A stretch of 64,000 nucleotides of DNA. Source: JACRLV01 sp045863555. GTDB lineage: Bacteria; Planctomycetota; Phycisphaerae; UBA1845; Fen-1342. The notes below the pieces were generated by a model. It was given only the letters and a program-made list of their open reading frames with translations, was not told the origin of the DNA and did no database searches. Every line of letters begins with the position of its first letter. Within the stretch, counting starts at the first letter, position 1. The stretch lies in the NCBI GenBank assembly GCA_045863555.1, contig BTUU01000004.1, forward strand, positions 124,001 to 188,000, in the 5' to 3' direction. Positions 52,355 through 60,820 of this stretch are shown piece after piece. The position numbers and the translations under genes are program-made.

Positions 52355-53221
52355 TCAAGGCTCCTTTGGCGGGCTGTCAGCCCGGCCGACGACGGCGATT
52401 CCGAGGCGGCGGGCGAGGGCGAGCGTTTTTTCGCGTTCGAGGATGATCGTCTTGCCCGCTTCGACGACGAGTCCGGCCGCGCGGGCTGCGTGCAGTTTTT
52501 CGATGGTGTTGGGGCCGATGGTCGGGACGTCGAAGCGCATGTCCTGGTCGGGTTTGGCGACTTTCACGAGCGTCCAGCCGCCCTGCGGGCAGAGGTCGCC
52601 GGCGCGGACGATGAGCTTGTCGGTCCCCTCGATGGCCTCGACGGCGATGACCTCGCGTTCCTTGACGGCGATCGACTGGCCGATGTCCATGTCTGCAATG
52701 CGCTTGACGAGCGGCCAGGCGAATTCGCCATCCTCGACGACGCTGCGCGGGGCGGCGGAGAGGCTGCGCGGCCCCTCGACCGAGAGCAGGCCGATCTCGG
52801 CCATGGCCTCCGGGATGTAGCGGGTGGAGTCGATCATCGTGAGGCCGTTCCGGCCGAGCTCATCGGCCACCGCGCTGAGGAGTGTGTGATTTCGCTTGTC
52901 GCGTGCGTGAAAATACCACACCCGTATGCTCGTGAGATCGGGGACATATTGCAACCATTGCCGCCAGCGCGGTCCCGCGAACATGGTCGACTTGCGTACG
53001 CGGCCGACCATGACCACCTCCCGGCAACCGGCGCGCCGCAAGGCTCGAATCCAGGCGCCGAGACGTGCAATTCCGCACCAGGAGAAGGAATCGGCAAGGG
53101 GCTGGAGATCGGGACTGGCGTAGCCGCGGAGGCCGACGACCGCGAGCCGCACGCCGGCGCGGCGGGCGTTTCGCGCCACGAGGAGCGGCAACTCCCCTTC
53201 CCCCGCGATCAGGCCGAGCAT
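52355..53221 (-). CDS. lpxI: UDP-2,3-diacylglucosamine pyrophosphatase, LpxI type
   Basis: LpxI (DUF1009) makes lipid X in lipid A biosynthesis in bacteria that lack LpxH. The product has 288 residues. LGLIAGEGELPLLVARNARRAG, VMVGRVRK, the C-terminal GGWTLVKVAKPDQDMRFDVPTIGP and the ending EKTLALARRLGIAVVG are characteristic. Together with kdsB it shows that the cell makes lipid A-Kdo. The start overlaps the end of the upstream usp gene by 13 bases. Confidence 0.94.
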   Translation of the reverse strand: MLGLIAGEGELPLLVARNARRAGVRLAVVGLRGYASPDLQPLADSFSWCGIARLGAWIRALRRAGCREVVMVGRVRKSTMFAGPRWRQWLQYVPDLTSIRVWYFHARDKRNHTLLSAVADELGRNGLTMIDSTRYIPEAMAEIGLLSVEGPRSLSAAPRSVVEDGEFAWPLVKRIADMDIGQSIAVKEREVIAVEAIEGTDKLIVRAGDLCPQGGWTLVKVAKPDQDMRFDVPTIGPNTIEKLHAARAAGLVVEAGKTIILEREKTLALARRLGIAVVGRADSPPKEP

Positions 53222-53712
53222 GGGGGCGGCGGGGGTTGGGGGGCGTCCGGCGTCGACGCGGCCCGCAGTGGGGCCATGAGGACCGGGCAGGGGGAGTTCT
53301 CCAGGACCGACTTGCTGACCGAGCCAAGAAAGAGACGATGGACGACGCCGCGGCCATGCGAGCCGATGACAATCAGGTCGATGTTATTCCGCTCGGCGTA
53401 CTGGCAGATCTGGCCGTGGGCGGTGCCGATGAGGACTTCGCTGACGACGGAGATGCCCGGGAACTGGGCAGCGATGAATGTCTTGAGGCCGTCGCGGGCC
53501 CCCTCGATGAACGAATCGAGCGACGGCGCGGTCGGGAGCGGCTCCACGCCGGGGGCGAGGGCGACGGTTTCGCTGATGACCGGCGGGACGACGACGTGGA
53601 CGACGTGAATCTCGGACTTGTGAACTTCGGCGAGGCATTTGGCGCAGCGGGCGGCGTACGCCGAGAGCTCGGAGAAGTCCGTCGGGACAAGGATTCGTTT
53701 GAATGTCGGCAT
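53209..53712 (-). CDS. Universal stress protein (UspA family)
   Basis: The product has 167 residues. KRILVPTDFSELS begins the fold, and GSHGRGVVHRLFLGSVSKSVLENSPCPVLM carries the G-x2-G-x9-G-S ATP-binding motif. The C-terminus is a short proline-rich extension (PDAPQPPPPP). ATG at 53710-53712 with a ggag SD about 7 bases upstream; the frame upstream is not protein-like. First gene of the operon and overlapping lpxI. Confidence 0.93.
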   Translation of the reverse strand: MPTFKRILVPTDFSELSAYAARCAKCLAEVHKSEIHVVHVVVPPVISETVALAPGVEPLPTAPSLDSFIEGARDGLKTFIAAQFPGISVVSEVLIGTAHGQICQYAERNNIDLIVIGSHGRGVVHRLFLGSVSKSVLENSPCPVLMAPLRAASTPDAPQPPPPPCSA

Positions 53713-53752
53713 CGGGCGCTCCGCTGCGACGCGGGCCATGGAACCGGGTGAA

Positions 53753-54409
53753 TTATGAACCGGATCGTCGAGTGGCGTCCAGTGAACCCGCGGGTTGGTC
53801 CGGTGAGGGTGGTACTTCACCAACCCCCGCGAGCGCCTCAATCCGTCCACGCGCGGCGACCGCGAGGAATTGAAGCGGGTTCCAGTGTGTGACCAAATAT
53901 GCCGCCCCAATAAGGAATGGCAGGGTCGCCCACTTCGCGGCCACCGCGAGGACCCCGGTCCCGGTGAGGAGCGTTCCGAGTGTTATCGAAAGAAACGGCA
54001 CAGCATTCACCTGATAGCGGGCGAATGTATACCAGCGCCTCGGACGGCCCTGCGTACGGGCGAAGAATATCGATGCACCAAGCAGACACGTGATTAACGC
54101 CGACGCCAGCAGCGGCGTTGCCAAATGCGTCCGGGACCAGCTATCCGCGACAGCCATCACGCCGGTGAGGATCAGTAAACTGAGCCCCCACGCGCTGATT
54201 CGGGCTCCGAGTTCAAGCGAATCGACGAAGCGCCTTTGCCGTTCCGGACGGTCGGCTTCTTCCGCCTCCAGCCGCCGCAAGTGACGGTCGAGCAGGTGGG
54301 CGAAGTCGGCCGCGTGACCGCATTCCGGGCAGACGACCTCCGAACGTGGTAGGCCGCGCAGGTTGTAACCGCACGCTTCGCACTCGCTGTCGAATGGAAC
54401 GACATACAT
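53753..54409 (-). CDS. Zinc-ribbon membrane protein
   Basis: The product has 218 residues. A zinc ribbon at the N-terminus (Cys10, Cys13, Cys27, Cys30: CEACGYNLRGLPRSEVVCPEC) is followed by a short helix and four probable membrane segments (about 75-90, 100-118, 135-155, 160-180). The CxxCGYNLRGL start is common in planctomycete genomes and its function is unknown. GC is a little lower than its neighbours. Divergent from argH by 86 bases. Confidence 0.75.
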   Translation of the reverse strand: MYVVPFDSECEACGYNLRGLPRSEVVCPECGHAADFAHLLDRHLRRLEAEEADRPERQRRFVDSLELGARISAWGLSLLILTGVMAVADSWSRTHLATPLLASALITCLLGASIFFARTQGRPRRWYTFARYQVNAVPFLSITLGTLLTGTGVLAVAAKWATLPFLIGAAYLVTHWNPLQFLAVAARGRIEALAGVGEVPPSPDQPAGSLDATRRSGS

Positions 54410-54495
54410 CGTTGTTTACCACTCCGATTTCGCGAATTCCCAGTATACCGGACCGCGCGTTCTGTTTCGGGGCCGTTTCGAGTACGTTTCCGCGC

Positions 54496-55863
54496 ATGGG
54501 AATTGAAGATAAAGCCCCGGAACTGCGGGCGATTCACGTTTCCGTCCAGTTCGACCGGCGGCTCTGGCGCGAGGATATCGACGGGTCGCTTGCGCACGTC
54601 GCGATGCTCGCGAAACAGGGAATCCTCACGGCCGACGAATGCCGCACGATCTCGGCCGGGCTCGGGCAGGTGGCAAAGGAAATCGAGTCGGGGACGTTCG
54701 ATTTCCGCGAGGCGGATGAGGACATCCACCTGAACATCGAGCGGCGGCTGACGGAGATCGTCGGGCCGGTGGGTGGAAAGCTGCACACGGGCCGATCCCG
54801 GAATGACCAGGTGGCGACCGACCTGCGGCTATGGACAATGCGGCGGCTCCAGGAAGTGCATAGGGACGTCGGCGCGCTGGGCCGGGAACTGCTTGCGGCG
54901 GCGCGGAGGGAACTGACGGCCGGGACTGTGCTGCCGTTTTACACGCACCTTCAGCGGGCCCAGCCGGTACTGCTCGCGCATCATCTCCTGGCGCACGTGG
55001 AAGCGATGGAACGCGACCGAGGACGGCTGGCGGATGCCGTCGCGCGGACGTCCGAGTTGCCGCTCGGGGCCGGCGCGGGCGCGGGGAGCGGCTTTGCGGT
55101 CGATCCCACTCTGTGCACGAATCAATTGGAGTTCAAGCGGCCGTGCCGAAATTCGCTCGACGCGGTCGCGGCGCGGGATTTCGCCGTCGAGGCGCTGAGC
55201 GGCCTGTCAATCCTCATGGTGCACCTGTCGCGGCTGGCGGAGGAGTTCATCCTCTGGTCGTCGCAGGAGTTTCAGTTCGTGGCGCTGTCGGACGCGGTGA
55301 CGACCGGCAGTTCGATCATGCCGCAGAAGCGCAATCCGGACGGTGCGGAACTCGTTCGCGGCAAGGCGGGGCGCGTCTTCGGCGACCTGATGACGCTGCT
55401 GACGACGCTGAAGGCGCTGCCGCTGGCGTACAACAAGGATCTTCAGGAAGACAAGGAAGCGCTCTTTGATGCGGTGGACACGGCGACGCTCAGCCTGCGC
55501 GTGATGACGGCGATGGTTCGCGAGGCGAAGTTCGACGCACGGCGGATGCGCGAGGCGATCGAGGCTCGCGAGGGCTACGCGAACGCGACCGAGTTGGCCG
55601 ACTATCTCGCCCAGCGCGGCATGCCGTTTCGCGAGGCGCATGCCGCGGTCAAGGCGATCTGCGCGGAGGCGCGGGCGGCGGGCAAACGGATTGAGGAACT
55701 GGGCGTCGAACGGCTGAAGCGACTCTCGCCGGTCGTTGGTGACGATGTCCTCGCGGCGTTGACGACGGAAGCGGCGATTGCGCGGCGATCGGCGGTCATG
55801 GGTACCGCGCCGGTCCGGGTCGGCGAGGCGCTGGCGATTGCGGAGCGACGCTGGGCGAAGTGA
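54496..55863 (+). CDS. argH: Argininosuccinate lyase
   Basis: ArgH splits argininosuccinate to arginine and fumarate. The product has 455 residues. Signature GSSIMPQKRNPD, HTGRSRNDQVATDLRLW, THLQRAQPVLLAHHLLAH, LGAGAGAGSGF and the ending YANATELADYL are present. The N-terminal LWGGRF motif, normally at residues 5-10 of ArgH, is missing. The protein starts MGIEDKAPELRAIHVSVQFDRRLWREDIDGSLAH, and the upstream frame does not supply it. The rest of the active site looks intact, so it is probably a functional but N-terminally altered enzyme. Confidence 0.92.
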   Translation: MGIEDKAPELRAIHVSVQFDRRLWREDIDGSLAHVAMLAKQGILTADECRTISAGLGQVAKEIESGTFDFREADEDIHLNIERRLTEIVGPVGGKLHTGRSRNDQVATDLRLWTMRRLQEVHRDVGALGRELLAAARRELTAGTVLPFYTHLQRAQPVLLAHHLLAHVEAMERDRGRLADAVARTSELPLGAGAGAGSGFAVDPTLCTNQLEFKRPCRNSLDAVAARDFAVEALSGLSILMVHLSRLAEEFILWSSQEFQFVALSDAVTTGSSIMPQKRNPDGAELVRGKAGRVFGDLMTLLTTLKALPLAYNKDLQEDKEALFDAVDTATLSLRVMTAMVREAKFDARRMREAIEAREGYANATELADYLAQRGMPFREAHAAVKAICAEARAAGKRIEELGVERLKRLSPVVGDDVLAALTTEAAIARRSAVMGTAPVRVGEALAIAERRWAK

Positions 55864-55884
55864 CTTTCCGTTGACCGGGCGAAG

Positions 55885-56775
55885 TCACATCCACTCATCA
55901 ATCGATCGCGGCCAGTCGTCCTTGAGCAGGCGCGAGAGCGAGCGATCGGCCAGAACACGGCCTTCGGTCTGGCATTTCGCACAGTAGTTCGTCTCGGTCT
56001 CAGCGTATCGGATTCTTTGAATCGGCGCGCCGCAGACCGGGCACGGCTGGCCGAATTTTCCGTGCGTTGCGAACTCAGGTCGAAACGCAGTGATCTCGCC
56101 GGGTCCGGGGAACTTCGCGGCGAACCGCCGGCCGAGAATCTCAATCCACTGGTTCAGCACCGACTTCGCCGCCTCGTGAAGCCGCGCCGCCTCGTCGTCC
56201 GAGAGCTTCGACGTGAGTTTGAGCGGGGAAAGCCGGGCGGCGAAGAGAATTTCGTCGGAATATGCGTTGCCGATACCGTCGAAGGCGCGCGGATCAGTCA
56301 GCGCTCGCTTGAGCGTGTGGTTTTCGCGGCGGAGCACGGCCGCGAAATCGACTGTCGACGCGGTCAGCACATCGAGTCCACCGCGCTCGTGCTCGGCGAG
56401 ACCGAAGCAACCTTCGACCACGTGAACACCCGCGCGCTTCTGCTTGGCGGCTTCGGTGAGCACGAGCGCGGCGTCGTTGAACTCGAATACGGCCTGGGCG
56501 ATCTTGGGCGGCCTGCGCCGAACGCCATCCAGCCACTGAAACCGTCCCGCGATCATCAGGTGAATAACCGCGAAGTACTCGTCATCGAATTCCAGCACGA
56601 TCCGCTTGCCCAGCCGCCGTACGCCGCGGATGGTCCGGCCTTCGAGCGCTTCGGGCGCGGGCTCAAATGTCCGCAGCACGAACGGGCTCAGAATTCCAAG
56701 CCGCTCCAGTCGCCTCCCGACGATGCGCGTACGCAGGCACGAGACGTACGTAATGACATCGGGCAACTCCGGCAT
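55885..56775 (-). CDS. Fpg/Nei-family DNA glycosylase
   Basis: The product has 296 residues. N-terminal PELPDV (Pro and Glu catalysts after Met removal) and LGKRIVLEF (catalytic-region Lys) start the family, HxTH region is H2TH-like with AFDGIGNAYSDEILFAARLSPL, and a C-terminal zinc finger CPVCG-x16-CAKC is complete. About 30 residues follow the finger (RVLADRSLSRLLKDDWPRSIDEWM), longer than usual. It cuts out oxidised bases; whether it prefers 8-oxoguanine (Fpg) or pyrimidines (Nei) cannot be told. It starts 6 bases after the SGNH hydrolase gene. Confidence 0.92.
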   Translation of the reverse strand: MPELPDVITYVSCLRTRIVGRRLERLGILSPFVLRTFEPAPEALEGRTIRGVRRLGKRIVLEFDDEYFAVIHLMIAGRFQWLDGVRRRPPKIAQAVFEFNDAALVLTEAAKQKRAGVHVVEGCFGLAEHERGGLDVLTASTVDFAAVLRRENHTLKRALTDPRAFDGIGNAYSDEILFAARLSPLKLTSKLSDDEAARLHEAAKSVLNQWIEILGRRFAAKFPGPGEITAFRPEFATHGKFGQPCPVCGAPIQRIRYAETETNYCAKCQTEGRVLADRSLSRLLKDDWPRSIDEWM

Positions 56776-56781
56776 GTGCGG

Positions 56782-57513
56782 TTACCGCTTGATCCCGTCG
56801 CCGACAACAGCGGCCACCCTGCTCGTCCAGATTTCGTATCCGGCTGGGCTCAGGTGGAGCTTGTCTTCGAGGTAGAACTCCGCCCGCGGCTCGCCGCCAC
56901 TGCCGAGAAGCGGCGCGGCGACATCCACGTAGTGGAGCCTGCGGCCGGTCTTGCAGATGCCCTCGATCAGCGCGTTGGCTTCCTTCATCGTCGGCCAGAG
57001 CTTCCATCGCGAGGGGCTGGGCTTGATCGACAGAACGAAGATCGGTGTATCGGGAAGATCCTTGCGGACGAGGCGGGTGAACTCCGTGAAATCGTCGCCA
57101 ATTTCTCGGGCGGACTTGCCGGCCGCCGCGTCGTTGTCACCCGAGTAGACGATGATCGCCCTGGGGCGGTACGGCGTGACGATGCGGGCGACGAATGCGT
57201 TGAGTTCGGCAAAGGTCGAGCCGCCGAAGCCGCGGTTGAGCACCGTCCAGTCCTTGAAGCTCGCCGCGGTCGGCCAGTTGACGATGCTCGAGCTTCCGAC
57301 GAAGAGCACGGCGTCCTTCGGCGGCGTGTTTTTTCGATCGTAGGCTTCGAACGCCGCGATGGCGGATTCCCACCGCTGCGGCCCGCGCGGCTGCGAGGCC
57401 GGCTGCGTCCCGGCCGCGACCTGCGAGGCCGCTCCCATCGATCCGGTGGCTGCAACGAGCGAAAGCAAGCAGGCGGCGACGCCCCCGATTATCACGCATC
57501 GAACCTTGTTCAT
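56782..57513 (-). CDS. Exported SGNH/GDSL-type hydrolase
   Basis: The product has 243 residues with a signal peptide (VIIGGVAACLLSLVAATGSMGA). Block I is VLFVGSSSIVNWP (catalytic Ser), block III YSGDNDAAAG and block V DKLHLSPAGY (Asp, His). This is the SGNH esterase layout, with Gly/Asn in the oxyanion hole. The substrate may be acetylated polysaccharide or lipid. ATG at 57511-57513 with gaggt SD. It is followed by the glycosylase gene in a probable two-gene operon. Confidence 0.88.
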   Translation of the reverse strand: MNKVRCVIIGGVAACLLSLVAATGSMGAASQVAAGTQPASQPRGPQRWESAIAAFEAYDRKNTPPKDAVLFVGSSSIVNWPTAASFKDWTVLNRGFGGSTFAELNAFVARIVTPYRPRAIIVYSGDNDAAAGKSAREIGDDFTEFTRLVRKDLPDTPIFVLSIKPSPSRWKLWPTMKEANALIEGICKTGRRLHYVDVAAPLLGSGGEPRAEFYLEDKLHLSPAGYEIWTSRVAAVVGDGIKR

Positions 57514-57740
57514 GGATTCACCTCGGTTCGCGGCATGATACGTCGCGCATTGCGGCCGCACACGGCGGGCTCGGAACCCGGGGAGGTGCTGCGGTGCAGC
57601 CGGCCGCGCTTCCAGAGGCGGTTTTGAAAAAAGGCTCCGGAGTTGCCTGGAGATTTCGCCTGCTGCGGCGGATTCATTCTGAACGCACGTCGCCGGCTCG
57701 CGGCGGGTGCGGAAAACGAGCAAAAAAAGGAGACTCGGTC

Positions 57741-59270
57741 ATGAATACGAAGGCACTGGCGATCGGTTGGGTGGGGCTGGGCGGTCTGGTCGGGGCTGCG
57801 TCGGCCCAGGTGGTCTCGAGCGGCATTCTGCACACGCCGCTGGGCAACGTGACGGACATGTCGTCCGTCGAGCGCCGGCTGACGGCGTGCTGCCTCGGCA
57901 GCAGCGGCGAGGATGGCGTCGAGGTGCAACTGCACAGCCTCTGGGGCGGCGGCGTGGGTGTCGATCTTTCACCCCTGACCGGCGGTGCCGGCCGCGAGAT
58001 CCGGATTCGCCCCAGGGGCTGGGATGGCACGATCAAAGGAAATCTCAGGGTCGCCTCCAACGACGATGGGACGATCACGAATACAGTGGACTTCTCGTCG
58101 ATCGGCGCGACAGGATGCATTGAGCGACAGTTCGACGAGTTCGGGTTCATCATCGCCGAGATCTACACGCCCGGACCGATCTGGGCGGGACCGACTGTGC
58201 CCGTCTGCGACCCGCCGCTGGTCCCCACCGTCTGGTATACGTCCGGGGGGCAGTTTGTCTGGGGCTGCGGTTACGGCAACAACCTCTACGGCGACCCCTA
58301 TCCGTACACGCAGCGCACCGTTGCACCGGTACTGCCTCCCGGCATTCCCGTCACCCTCGGCGTTGATGCGATCGACATCACCGGCACCGACGTCGGACCG
58401 CTGAACGTCGTGGATGCGTCGCTCGGGACCTTCGGCGCTTCCTCGTGGGGCGTCGGCCAGGCGCTGATCGCCGAGGGTTGCACCGGGAGTTCCGACCCCT
58501 GTCCGCCCAGCGAGACCGGCCTGTTCGTGTCGAACATCGGCTCCAGCGGCGAGGATGGCGTGGCGATCGACCTTGGAGCGAACGCGGGCAGCGCATCGCT
58601 CGCTCGGGGGGGCGGAAACTGCTGCCGCGGCCACGTCATCATCATGAAGGCGTTCGACGACGAGGGGCAGGAACTCTCGCGCGTCACCAGCGACGAAGAC
58701 CCGGCCACGGGTGCGGAGATCTTCCTTTTCGACTTCTCCGGCCTGGGCGCTACGCAGTTCGAGGTGATCTTCCAGAACAGTTCGGGGCAGACGGTCGGCA
58801 CGGAATTGCGGCCGAACGGCGGCGGCATCCGGCCAGGCAACGGCGGCCTCTGCCCGCCGGGATCGCGCGAGTGGTGGATTCAGAACGAGGACTTCTCCTG
58901 GACCTTCGTGGGCTGCCTGCCCATCATGGACTTCGCCGTACTCGGCGGGGGGACCTATGCCGACGTCGCGAGCGTCACGATCCGGCCGGTAGACGCTCAC
59001 TCACCGGCGGCGCGAAGCCTCCGCACGATCGTGACGACCGCGTCGAACGTTGACTCGCTCACGATCTACGGCGTCGAGGTCCGGCCGCCCTGCCCCGGCG
59101 ACCTGAACGGCAGCGGCACGGTGGACCTGACGGACCTGTCGATCCTGCTGTCGAACTTCGGCACGAGCGGCGGAGCCACGCTGAGCGACGGCGACGTAAG
59201 CGGCGACGGCAACATCGACCTGACGGACCTCGCGATGCTGCTCGCCCGGTTCGGCTCGACCTGCGGCTAA
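57741..59270 (+). CDS. Secreted dockerin-type protein, Cys-rich
   Basis: The product has 509 residues with a signal peptide ending GAASAQ. Two related copies of a motif occur: ACCLGSSGEDGVEVQLHS near residue 49 and VSNIGSSGEDGVAIDLGA near residue 263, suggesting an internal duplication. The C-terminal 60 residues are a dockerin-like pair: DLNGSGTVDLTDLSILLSNFG and DVSGDGNIDLTDLAMLLARFG. The first contains GSG where acidic ligands usually stand, so calcium affinity may be altered. ATG at 57741 with an aaaaggag SD. It is divergent from the SGNH gene. Confidence 0.8.
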   Translation: MNTKALAIGWVGLGGLVGAASAQVVSSGILHTPLGNVTDMSSVERRLTACCLGSSGEDGVEVQLHSLWGGGVGVDLSPLTGGAGREIRIRPRGWDGTIKGNLRVASNDDGTITNTVDFSSIGATGCIERQFDEFGFIIAEIYTPGPIWAGPTVPVCDPPLVPTVWYTSGGQFVWGCGYGNNLYGDPYPYTQRTVAPVLPPGIPVTLGVDAIDITGTDVGPLNVVDASLGTFGASSWGVGQALIAEGCTGSSDPCPPSETGLFVSNIGSSGEDGVAIDLGANAGSASLARGGGNCCRGHVIIMKAFDDEGQELSRVTSDEDPATGAEIFLFDFSGLGATQFEVIFQNSSGQTVGTELRPNGGGIRPGNGGLCPPGSREWWIQNEDFSWTFVGCLPIMDFAVLGGGTYADVASVTIRPVDAHSPAARSLRTIVTTASNVDSLTIYGVEVRPPCPGDLNGSGTVDLTDLSILLSNFGTSGGATLSDGDVSGDGNIDLTDLAMLLARFGSTCG

Positions 59271-59307
59271 GACTGGGCCGATTGCCACTGGGCAGGCAAT
59301 CACGCAA

Positions 59308-59345
59308 GACTCGCGGACCGCCGCTCGCCGGCGGCTCCGCGAGTC
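59308..59345. terminator. Bidirectional intrinsic terminator
   Basis: The outer stem gactcgcgga / tccgcgagtc is 10 bp and perfect. An inner GC hairpin extends it. The plus-strand continuation gcgttta is T-poor. It lies between the convergent ends of the dockerin gene and the amidinotransferase-like gene. Confidence 0.7.
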
Positions 59346-59371
59346 GCGTTTATTGCGTCGAGGCGCGCGGC

Positions 59372-60259
59372 TCAGAAGACGTACATCTTCATGCAGAAGA
59401 CGCTGCCGCCGCTCTTGAGGAACTCGCCGGTCTCAACTTCGTGAACTTCGTATCCCAGGCCGCGGAGGGCGGCCACCGTGTGCGGATTGCCGCGCTGGAT
59501 GACGACGCCGCGGCCGAGGAGCGCCGTCGCGTTGCAGGCCATGCCCTGCTCGGCTTCGTCCGGCGGAACTTCGACGACGCGCTCAAAGATAGCGCGGATG
59601 AGCTCGAGACCGCGCGGCTCGAAGCAGCGCGGATCGATCACGACGGTGCGTTCGTCGACGGCGCAGAAGCAGGTGTCGAGGTGGTAGAACTTGTTGCTGA
59701 GGAGCTTCAGCCGCAGCACCGGAACGCCGAACGCGTCGGCGACGTGCGGATAGGCCGCGGGCTCGGTGCGATAGCCGTAGCCGCCCCAGATCAAGCCGCG
59801 GCCGGGGTGCCAGATGGCATCGCCGCTGCCTTCGAGGCCGATCCCCGCGGGTCCCGGCACGACGCGGTAGCCATCGGCCGCAAACCACTTCTCGAAGGCG
59901 GGGACTTCGCGCTGCCGCGAGGGGTAGCGCATGTTCGAGAGAATGCAGATGCGCTCGCCGCGGCGGCCGATGCCGACAAGCGTCTGGTTGGCACAGAAGA
60001 CCATGTCCTCGCAGCCGGGGGTCGGGGCGATCTCGCTGACCTTTGCACCGCAGCGTTCGAACGCGGCCCGGAGCGCGTGCCACTGCCCGGCGGCGGCGGT
60101 GCGGTCGACGCGGCCGACCTGGCCTTCCATGTGCGGGTTCTTGACGTCGATGACGTCGAAGTGGGCGGGCGGGCACATGAGGAGCCGGTTCGGGAGGGGG
60201 CGCGGCTCGCAGGCCTGGAGGAAATGCGGTGCGAGTGTCGCGGGGGAATCGTGGACCAT
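59372..60259 (-). CDS. Amidinotransferase / DDAH-like enzyme
   Basis: The product has 295 residues. The pentein fold is recognised by MCPPAHFDV at the start, GCEDMVFCANQTLVG (acidic residue), KFYHLDTCFCAVDERTVVIDP (His) and the nucleophile in GGSVFCMKMYVF. Members hydrolyse or transfer the guanidino group of arginine, dimethylarginine or ornithine; the FYHLDTCF pattern is close to DDAH-type hydrolases. ATG at 60257-60259 is at the family N-terminus. Confidence 0.85.
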   Translation of the reverse strand: MVHDSPATLAPHFLQACEPRPLPNRLLMCPPAHFDVIDVKNPHMEGQVGRVDRTAAAGQWHALRAAFERCGAKVSEIAPTPGCEDMVFCANQTLVGIGRRGERICILSNMRYPSRQREVPAFEKWFAADGYRVVPGPAGIGLEGSGDAIWHPGRGLIWGGYGYRTEPAAYPHVADAFGVPVLRLKLLSNKFYHLDTCFCAVDERTVVIDPRCFEPRGLELIRAIFERVVEVPPDEAEQGMACNATALLGRGVVIQRGNPHTVAALRGLGYEVHEVETGEFLKSGGSVFCMKMYVF

Positions 60260-60445
60260 CGAGATGGACTCCGTGTGGCGGCGGCTCGTCGCAGCCCCGG
60301 TTCGCACCGGACCGCGCGGGCCCACGCGCGTGACAGGATACTCAGGAACGGGCGGCGGCAATATGTGGCCGCGACGGGGCTGCTCCCGGCGCGCGGCGCG
60401 CTGTCGGGCGTCGAGGCGATGTCGGCGCGACGCCGTCTCGCGCCC

Positions 60446-60820
60446 TCACGCGGGCGGGGCAGGGCGGGCGCGCCGCATGGGGGCCCGACTGCCTGCGCTC
60501 AGGAGCGCGTCCTTCTGGCGCCGCGTCATCGTTTTTATGGCGGCCTCGCGCTTCAGGGCGGCGCTTTGCGAGGGCTGGGGCTCGCTCCAGGCGGTCTGCA
60601 CGGGGCGGCGGCTGCGCGTGTAGCGCGACGCCGTGCCCGCGTTGTGCTGGGCGATCCGCCGATCGAGATTCTTCGCGATCCCGGTGTAGAGCGTGCCGTC
60701 GGCGCAGCGAACGATGTACACGCACCACCCCGCCGCACCGGATGTCTGCCGATCGGCCGAGGACTCCGCCGTCGCGTCGCAGCGCGCAGCGCGATCGCGG
60801 GCGGACGCGCGCGTCTTCAC
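60446..60820 (-). CDS. GIY-YIG nuclease (UPF0213/YhbQ-like)
   Basis: The product has 124 residues from a GTG at 60820. Residues 32-47 form the motif pair VYIVRC and LYTGI (GIY and YIG), followed by NLDRRIAQHNAG with the catalytic Arg, and by SEPQPSQSAALKREAAIKTMTRR with the Glu-containing helix. It is a stand-alone GIY-YIG domain, which nicks or cuts DNA in known members. Start overlaps the stop of the previous gene by 4 bases (GTGA), so it is translationally coupled to the htpG operon. The basic C-terminal tail (APMRRARPAPPA) may bind nucleic acid. Confidence 0.8.
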   Translation of the reverse strand: MKTRASARDRAARCDATAESSADRQTSGAAGWCVYIVRCADGTLYTGIAKNLDRRIAQHNAGTASRYTRSRRPVQTAWSEPQPSQSAALKREAAIKTMTRRQKDALLSAGSRAPMRRARPAPPA

